Positions 12,429 to 16,599 of a DNA stretch of 16,599 bases are shown piece by piece (the first letter of the stretch is position 1; each line of letters begins with the position of its first letter). The stretch covers positions 1 to 16,599 of the forward strand of contig CAKSWA010000044.1 in NCBI GenBank assembly GCA_934511165.1, in the 5' to 3' direction. The position numbers were made by a program, and so were the translations under genes. A model generated the notes under the pieces. It was given only the letters and a program-made list of their open reading frames with translations. It had not been told where the DNA came from and did no database searches. The stretch is from an uncultured Oscillospiraceae bacterium. Its GTDB lineage: Bacteria > Bacillota > Clostridia > Oscillospirales > Oscillospiraceae.

Positions 12429-12874
12429 GCGCCCGCGCCGTCCGGCTCGGCGACGTAGCTTACGTACTCGAGCGGCGTGAAGCCGAGCCGCTCATAGAGC
12501 GCGGCTGCCCCGGCATTTTCCGGCTCGACCTCGAGCCGCAGACGCGCCGAGGGAAATTCCTCCCGGACGGATGTGAGAAACTCCGTGCCGAGACCGTAGC
12601 CGCGGAAGGCCGGACGGATGTACAGCTCCTCAATCCAGCAGATCGGGCTGCCGGACTCCGGGGAAAAGCTGCGCGAGAGAATGGCGTAGCCTGCGGCTTC
12701 GCCGTTTACCTCGAGAAGGCGGAGAATGATGTATACGTCGGAGCGCATGGCCTCCCGGAACGTGTTTTCCATGTACTGCGCCGGGATCGGGTGCAGCACG
12801 GCGGGGGAATGGTAAAACTCCTGTGCCAGCTCCATATAGAGGGCAAAATCTTTTTCTTCGGCGTTGCGGAACAT
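12425..12874 (-). CDS. GNAT family N-acetyltransferase B
   Basis: 149 residues, about the minimal GNAT fold: MFRNAEEKDFALYMELAQEF start helix, WIEELYIRPAFRGYGLGTEFL (80-100) as motif A with RGYGLG at 91-96, and EPENAGAAALYERLGF as motif B. First gene of the three-gene operon with a promoter at 12911-12940. AAAGGA lies 10 bases before the ATG. Substrate unknown; with two family members in series, related but distinct acceptors are likely (inference). Confidence 0.9.
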   Translation of the reverse strand: MFRNAEEKDFALYMELAQEFYHSPAVLHPIPAQYMENTFREAMRSDVYIILRLLEVNGEAAGYAILSRSFSPESGSPICWIEELYIRPAFRGYGLGTEFLTSVREEFPSARLRLEVEPENAGAAALYERLGFTPLEYVSYVAEPDGAGA

Positions 12875-12910
12875 GGGAACGGATCCTTTCTCAATGCGAT
12901 ACTAAAACAT

Positions 12911-12940
12911 ATTATACCGCATTTCCCGGTGGAAAAGCAA
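12911..12940 (-). promoter_or_regulatory. Promoter of the GNAT-GNAT-PAP2 operon
   Basis: On the minus strand TTGCTT (12935-12940), an 18-bp spacer and a perfect TATAAT (12911-12916), 36 bases before the start codon. Confidence 0.7.
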
Positions 12941-12976
12941 GGGAACACAGCAATGGATACTGTCTGAATGATTCAC

Positions 12977-13006
12977 GCCGCCGTCCCCATGGCCAGGGAC
13001 GGCGGC
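12977..13006 (-). terminator. Stem-loop after sigE
   Basis: An 11-bp perfect stem (GCCGCCGTCCC, 12977-12987, with 12996-13006) and an 8-base loop, right after the sigE stop codon. On the minus strand no T-run follows, so it may act as an mRNA 3' end rather than a classical terminator. On the plus strand TGTTTTAC follows. Confidence 0.5.
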
Positions 13007-13010
13007 TGTT

Positions 13011-13712
13011 TTACGTCATGATCTTCTGCATCTCCCGGCGGAGCCGGAGAAGGATGCGCTTTTCGAGCCGGGATATGTAGCTTTGCGAAATGCCCATCCG
13101 GTCAGCGACCTCCTTTTGCGTATACTCCCTCCGCCCGCGCAGTCCGAAGCGCAGGGAGATGATGTCCCGGTCGCGCTCGTTGAGCCGGGATACGGCCTCG
13201 TGCAGCGCGCGGCGGTCGGCGTCGTCCTCCATGGGGCGGGAAACCTCGTCCTCGTCGGTGCCGAGCACATCGGAGAGCAGCAGCTCGTTGCCGTCCCAGT
13301 CGGTGTTGAGCGGCTCATCAAAGCTCACCTCCGTGCGCTGCGCAGAGAGCTTGCGCAGGTACATTAAAATTTCGTTTTCGATGCACCGGGAGGCGTAGGT
13401 CGCGAGCTTGATGTTCTTTTCCCGGTCAAAGGTGCTCACGGCCTTGATGAGGCCGATCGTGCCGATGGAAATGAGATCTTCGAGTCCCACGCCGGTATTT
13501 TCAAACCGCCGTGAAATGTAGACGACCAGCCGGAGATTGTGCTCAATGAGCGTGCGTTCGGCGCTCTTGTCCCCGGCGCAGAGCGCGGTGAGCGCGGCGT
13601 CCTCCGCCTCGCGCGAAAGGGGCGGGGGCAGTACCTCACTCCCGCCGATATAGTAAACCGGCTCGTTCGGGAGCAGGGCGAGCAGAAGCTGTTGGAGAAA
13701 ATCGGAAAGCAT
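13011..13712 (-). CDS. sigE: RNA polymerase sporulation sigma factor SigE (pro-form)
   Basis: First mother-cell-specific sigma factor, made as an inactive precursor and cleaved by SpoIIGA at the septum. 233 residues. The core is very close to Bacillus SigE: YYIGGSEVLPPPLS (20-33), NLRLVVYISRRFENTGVGLEDLISIGTIGLIKAV (region 2), YASRCIENEILMYLR, SFDEPLNTDWDGNELLLSDVLGTD and the region 4 HTH TQKEVADRMGISQSYISRLEKR. The pro-sequence (1 to about 19, MLSDFLQQLLLALLPNEPV) is amphipathic but shorter than the roughly 27-residue Bacillus one. ATG 13712 lies 8 bases after AGGAGG; a TTG two codons earlier is less likely. It lies 22 bp behind spoIIGA in the classic operon order. No sigG follows directly, as the next genes are acetyltransferases. 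Confidence 0.97.
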   Translation of the reverse strand: MLSDFLQQLLLALLPNEPVYYIGGSEVLPPPLSREAEDAALTALCAGDKSAERTLIEHNLRLVVYISRRFENTGVGLEDLISIGTIGLIKAVSTFDREKNIKLATYASRCIENEILMYLRKLSAQRTEVSFDEPLNTDWDGNELLLSDVLGTDEDEVSRPMEDDADRRALHEAVSRLNERDRDIISLRFGLRGRREYTQKEVADRMGISQSYISRLEKRILLRLRREMQKIMT

Positions 13713-13734
13713 GGGCAAGACCTCCTTTTAATTT

Positions 13735-14559
13735 TCAAACGAGCGCGGTATACTCCCCGTCGCCGAGCGGCGTCGGCGAGAGGGCGACGAGATAGGCTTC
13801 CGCCGTGCCCTTGACCGTGACGGCGTCGGGGCGGAAGCACACGAGCAGCCCCCGCTTTGTGCCGACGGCGGAAAAGCCGACAAGCCGCAGCCGCCGCGAG
13901 AGCGCCGGGTGGGAGGAAAGGGTGCGGAAGCACGCCGCGGGATCGTCCGGCAGCGGAAAGGCGAGCGGCGGGGAGAAGAGCGCAGCGAGCGAGCGCGGCT
14001 CCGCGAGCAGGATGCGCGAGCCGGAGAGCGGGTCGAAAAGCGCGTTGCCGGTATCGCGCAGCGCGCGCAGCGAGACGGTTCTGCTGCAAAGCGTGATCTC
14101 CGCCTCGACGATGCACCGCTCCCGGCGGCGCAGGAATCGCCCGAAAAAGAGCCGCACCGCGGCATAGCACAGCCCGAAGGAGAGCACAAGCGTTTTGAGC
14201 GATGCGCCGGAGAAGGCGCTGCGCGGCTCCACGCCGGAGAGCAGCGAAATGCCGTATACCGCTCCGGCGAACGCCGACGAGAGCGCGAGAAAGCAGCCCC
14301 ATCCGCGCCAGAGCTCCGGCGGCGCGCCGAACGCGATCCACGCCATGAGCAGCGAGACGAGCGCCTTTACCGCGAGCGAAACGAGAAACGAGAGCGGGGG
14401 GATCGCGGCAAACACGGCGTATGCTCCGCCGACCGCCGCGGCCGCGGCAAACCGGCCCCGGCGCAGCGCCTTTCCGCGAAGTCTCGCGCACGAGAGCAGC
14501 AGCAGATAGTCCGTGAGCGCATTGAGGAAAAAGAGCTCATCCACATAGATTACATTCAT
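13735..14559 (-). CDS. spoIIGA: Sporulation sigma-E factor-processing peptidase SpoIIGA
   Basis: Membrane-embedded aspartic protease that dimerises and cuts the pro-sequence of SigE after engulfment signalling. 274 residues. The N-terminal half is about five membrane segments starting MNVIYVDELFFLNALTDYLLL. The C-terminal half is a retropepsin-like domain with the active-site loop LRDTGNALFDPLSG (167-180, catalytic Asp169, one per subunit). Diagnostic context: sigE follows after 22 bp. The start fits the family (MxVIYxDxxFxxN); its ribosome site is weak (GGGAC), compatible with low expression. Many Ala and Arg codons and a low conservation of the soluble domain are usual for this family. Confidence 0.95.
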   Translation of the reverse strand: MNVIYVDELFFLNALTDYLLLLSCARLRGKALRRGRFAAAAAVGGAYAVFAAIPPLSFLVSLAVKALVSLLMAWIAFGAPPELWRGWGCFLALSSAFAGAVYGISLLSGVEPRSAFSGASLKTLVLSFGLCYAAVRLFFGRFLRRRERCIVEAEITLCSRTVSLRALRDTGNALFDPLSGSRILLAEPRSLAALFSPPLAFPLPDDPAACFRTLSSHPALSRRLRLVGFSAVGTKRGLLVCFRPDAVTVKGTAEAYLVALSPTPLGDGEYTALV

Positions 14560-14615
14560 GTCCCAAGCATACCCCGCCGGGGACGAAAATGTTGTCCGAA
14601 CGGGGACGGGGTATC

Positions 14616-14644
14616 TTGCAAAGCGGTGGCGGGATGTGTATAAT
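14616..14644 (+). promoter_or_regulatory. Promoter of aspS
   Basis: TTGCAA (14616-14621), a 17-bp spacer and a perfect TATAAT (14639-14644), about 47 bases before the ATG. The 132-bp divergent gap also contains the spoIIGA start region. I see no T-box leader between promoter and start; the leader is only about 40 bases long. Confidence 0.75.
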
Positions 14645-14691
14645 ATTTTGGCAAATTACCGTAACGAACCTGGGAAAGGAAGAAATAGAGT

Positions 14692-16470
14692 ATGTCACAG
14701 TACCGTACCCACACCTGCGGGGAGCTTCGCGCCGCCGACGCGGGCAAAACCGTAACGCTGGCCGGCTGGATGGAGAACGTCCGGGAGGTCGGCAATAACT
14801 TCGCGTTCGTCGTTCTGCGCGATTTTTACGGCACGACGCAGATCGTTGTCGATTCCGCCGAGATGATGAAAACCGTCAAGGGCATCAACAAGGAGAGCAC
14901 CATCGCCGTGACCGGCACCGTCCGCCTGCGCGAGAGCCCCAATGCCAAGCTCGCCACCGGCGAGATCGAGGTCGTGCCCGAGAAAATCGAGATCCTTGGC
15001 CGCTGCCGCTACAACGAGCTGCCCTTTGAGATCAACCGCAGCCGCGAGGCCGACGAGAGCGCGAGACTCAAGTACCGCTATCTCGATCTGCGCAACCCCG
15101 CCGTCAAGAACAACATCATCCTGCGCTGCAACGTTGTTGCGGCGCTGCGCCGCGCGATGATGGATCACGGCTTCCTGGAGATCACAACGCCGATCCTCAC
15201 CGCCTCGTCCCCCGAGGGCGCGCGTGATTATCTCGTCCCCGCCCGCAAGCACCCCGGCAAGTTCTACGCCCTGCCGCAGGCGCCGCAGCAGTTCAAGCAG
15301 CTCCTTATGACGAGCGGCTTTGACAAGTATTTCCAGATCGCCCCCTGCTTCCGCGACGAGGACGCCCGCGGTGACCGCTCGCCCGGTGAGTTCTACCAGC
15401 TCGATATGGAGATGGCGTTCGCCTCGCAGGAGGATGTGTTCGCGGTGCTCGAGGATGTGCTGCCGCCGATCTTCGCAAAGTACGGCACCTACGATATCGC
15501 CTCCCAGCCGCCGTTCCGCCGCATTCCGTATATGGAAGCGATGGATAAGTACGGCTCCGATAAGCCCGATCTGCGCATTGACCTCACCGTGACGGACATT
15601 TCCGCCATGGTGCAGGATACCGGCTTTGAGCCATTCGTTGGCCAGGTTGTCAAGGCGGTGCCGGTCTCCGGCTGCACGCTCACCCGCAAGCAGATCGACA
15701 AGCTCTGCGCGGATGTCGAGGTGCAGGCGGGCCGCAAGCCCTACTGGCTGCGCATGGACGAGCACGGCGCGCTCGTCGGCGGCGTGGCGAAGTTCTTCGC
15801 GGGCAAGGAAGGAACCCTCAAGGAAGCTCTCGGCCTTACGCCCGACACGCTCGTGCTCATCTCCGCCGGCAAGAAGACCGAGGCGCAGAAAACCGCCGGC
15901 GTCATGCTCAAAATGGCGGGCGCGCTCGTTCCCGGCCACATGGACGAGAAGCGCTACGAGTTCTGCTGGATCGTCGATTTCCCGATGTTCGAGATCGGCG
16001 AGGAGTCCGGCGAGCTCGAGTTCTGCCATAACCCGTTCTCGATGCCGAACGGCGGCCTTGAGGTACTGCTGGCCGCTGAGCGCGGCGAGCTTGACCCGCT
16101 GACCATTATGGCATATCAGTACGATCTCGTGTGCAACGGCGTGGAGCTCTCCTCCGGCGCGGTGCGCAACCACGATCCCGACATCATGGTCAAGGCGTTT
16201 GAGATGGTGCGTCTCGGCGAGGACGACGTGAAAGCCAAGTTCCCCGCCATGTACAACGCCTTCTGCTACGGCGCGCCACCGCACGCCGGTATCGCCCCGG
16301 GCGTCGACCGCATGGTCATGCTCCTTGCGGGCGAGAGCTCCATCCGCGAGATCATCCCGTTCCCGATGAACAAGAACGCGCAGGACGTGATGATGGGCGC
16401 TCCCTCCACCGTGGAGCAGAAGCAGCTCGACGAGCTGCACATCGCTCTCGTCGGCGAGCTGGAAGAATAA
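14692..16470 (+). CDS. aspS: Aspartate--tRNA ligase
   Basis: Class II aminoacyl-tRNA synthetase charging tRNA-Asp. 592 residues, the length of the bacterial type with the GAD insertion domain. An N-terminal OB-fold anticodon-binding domain (about 1-110, YRTHTCGELRAADAGKTVTLAGW) is followed by the flipping loop (ASSPEGARDYLVPAR), motif 2 (CFRDEDARGDRSPGEFYQLDME, Phe220-Glu223 onward), the inserted GAD domain (about 285-420) and motif 3 (GIAPGVDRMVMLLAG, from 533). The OB-fold strand reads WMENVREVGNN where Escherichia coli has WVNRRRDLGS. Whether it also charges tRNA-Asn cannot be settled here. AAAGGAAG precedes the ATG; TATAAT promoter upstream; single-gene unit closed by a strong stem-loop. 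Confidence 0.96.
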   Translation: MSQYRTHTCGELRAADAGKTVTLAGWMENVREVGNNFAFVVLRDFYGTTQIVVDSAEMMKTVKGINKESTIAVTGTVRLRESPNAKLATGEIEVVPEKIEILGRCRYNELPFEINRSREADESARLKYRYLDLRNPAVKNNIILRCNVVAALRRAMMDHGFLEITTPILTASSPEGARDYLVPARKHPGKFYALPQAPQQFKQLLMTSGFDKYFQIAPCFRDEDARGDRSPGEFYQLDMEMAFASQEDVFAVLEDVLPPIFAKYGTYDIASQPPFRRIPYMEAMDKYGSDKPDLRIDLTVTDISAMVQDTGFEPFVGQVVKAVPVSGCTLTRKQIDKLCADVEVQAGRKPYWLRMDEHGALVGGVAKFFAGKEGTLKEALGLTPDTLVLISAGKKTEAQKTAGVMLKMAGALVPGHMDEKRYEFCWIVDFPMFEIGEESGELEFCHNPFSMPNGGLEVLLAAERGELDPLTIMAYQYDLVCNGVELSSGAVRNHDPDIMVKAFEMVRLGEDDVKAKFPAMYNAFCYGAPPHAGIAPGVDRMVMLLAGESSIREIIPFPMNKNAQDVMMGAPSTVEQKQLDELHIALVGELEE

Positions 16471-16486
16471 GAACGCAAAATAAATA

Positions 16487-16524
16487 ACAGGTGCGGCGCA
16501 TCCTAAGGGATACGCCGCACCTGT
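16487..16524 (+). terminator. Terminator of aspS
   Basis: Stem ACAGGTGCGGCG (16487-16498) with 16513-16524, extended inward by ATCC/GGAT around a TAAG loop with one mismatched pair. The following CAGACTGTCAAAAAAG is the end of the dispersed repeat, so no own T-run is present. Confidence 0.75.
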
Positions 16525-16599
16525 CAGACTGTCAAAAAAGCCTCGCAGAGTTTGCGCCCGCAGGCGCAAATAGAGTATCAATCATTTTCTCCGGCGACA
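16525..16599. repeat. Second copy of the stem-loop element, inverted and cut by the window end
   Basis: Reverse complement of 5998-6072 with about 70 of 75 positions identical by eye. It contains the whole TTTGCGCC stem-loop (16551-16570) and the first arm of the next one (ATTTTCTCCG, reaching 16594). Its end CAGACTGTCAAAAAAG lies directly behind the aspS terminator. The rest of the element is off the window. Confidence 0.85.

Noticed and set aside
14560..14615. A Spo0A box upstream of spoIIGA (TTCGGACAA on the minus strand near 14592-14600)
   Set aside because: It has an extra base compared with the TTCGACA core and no clear promoter of the spoIIG type with it, so I do not call it despite the expected regulation.
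14695..16581. A 628-codon open frame antisense to aspS
   Set aside because: It mirrors the aspS codon pattern in GC-rich DNA, is rich in His, Arg, Ala and Val from complemented codons, and has no family motif. The sense frame is an unmistakable synthetase.
1..16599. tRNA, rRNA and riboswitch search by eye
   Set aside because: No cloverleaf, rRNA segment or recognised riboswitch core found; the leader of aspS is too short for a T-box.

Overview
The window is GC-rich DNA with dense, strand-switching gene clusters, AGGAGG-type ribosome binding sites and sigma-A-type promoters. It carries the spoIIGA-sigE pair of mother-cell sporulation, a SpoVB/MurJ-family flippase and a small protein resembling the DNA-binding end of Spo0A. 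Together these point to a spore-forming, high-GC member of the Clostridia, most likely Oscillospirales or a relative. That placement is inferred from gene content; no rRNA or tRNA gene is present.

Layout. (1) 1-1814, minus: gdpP, the membrane c-di-AMP phosphodiesterase, with its 3' end cut by the window edge. (2) 1999-3039, plus: a sugar-1-phosphate nucleotidyltransferase whose tail looks like a collapsed remnant of a phosphomannomutase domain. (3) 5806-3077, minus: a promoter, then two paralogous proteins built from a PsbP/DcrB-like domain (one exported and membrane-anchored with a cytoplasmic zinc ribbon, one a tandem-domain cytoplasmic form), then dut, dUTPase. The promoter of the first gene is duplicated in decayed form in front of the second. 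(4) 5812-8125: an accessory stretch of small genes and repeats. It holds a 234-bp array of perfect stem-loops bounded by 27-bp direct repeats, the Spo0A-C-like gene, two small XRE regulators each preceded by its own palindromes, two larger dispersed inverted repeats, and a divergent pair of a ribbon-helix-helix protein and an unknown protein. (5) 8205-10972, plus: SpoVB-like flippase, HU, LspA. (6) 11034-11428: an alpha/beta hydrolase that has lost its 3' half where it meets the stop codon of a convergent PAP2-family gene. (7) 12874-11426, minus: two related GNAT acetyltransferases and the PAP2 gene, overlapping end to end. (8) 14559-13011, minus: spoIIGA-sigE. (9) 14692-16470, plus: aspS, then a terminator and a second, truncated copy of the stem-loop repeat in inverse orientation.

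Most core genes are conventional. The interest lies in 3.0-8.1 kb, which combines gene and promoter duplication, small regulators with their own candidate operators and a palindrome-rich dispersed element, and in two eroded genes (nucleotidyltransferase tail, hydrolase). Alignments, identities and promoter calls were made by eye; family names come from motif recognition, not from searches.
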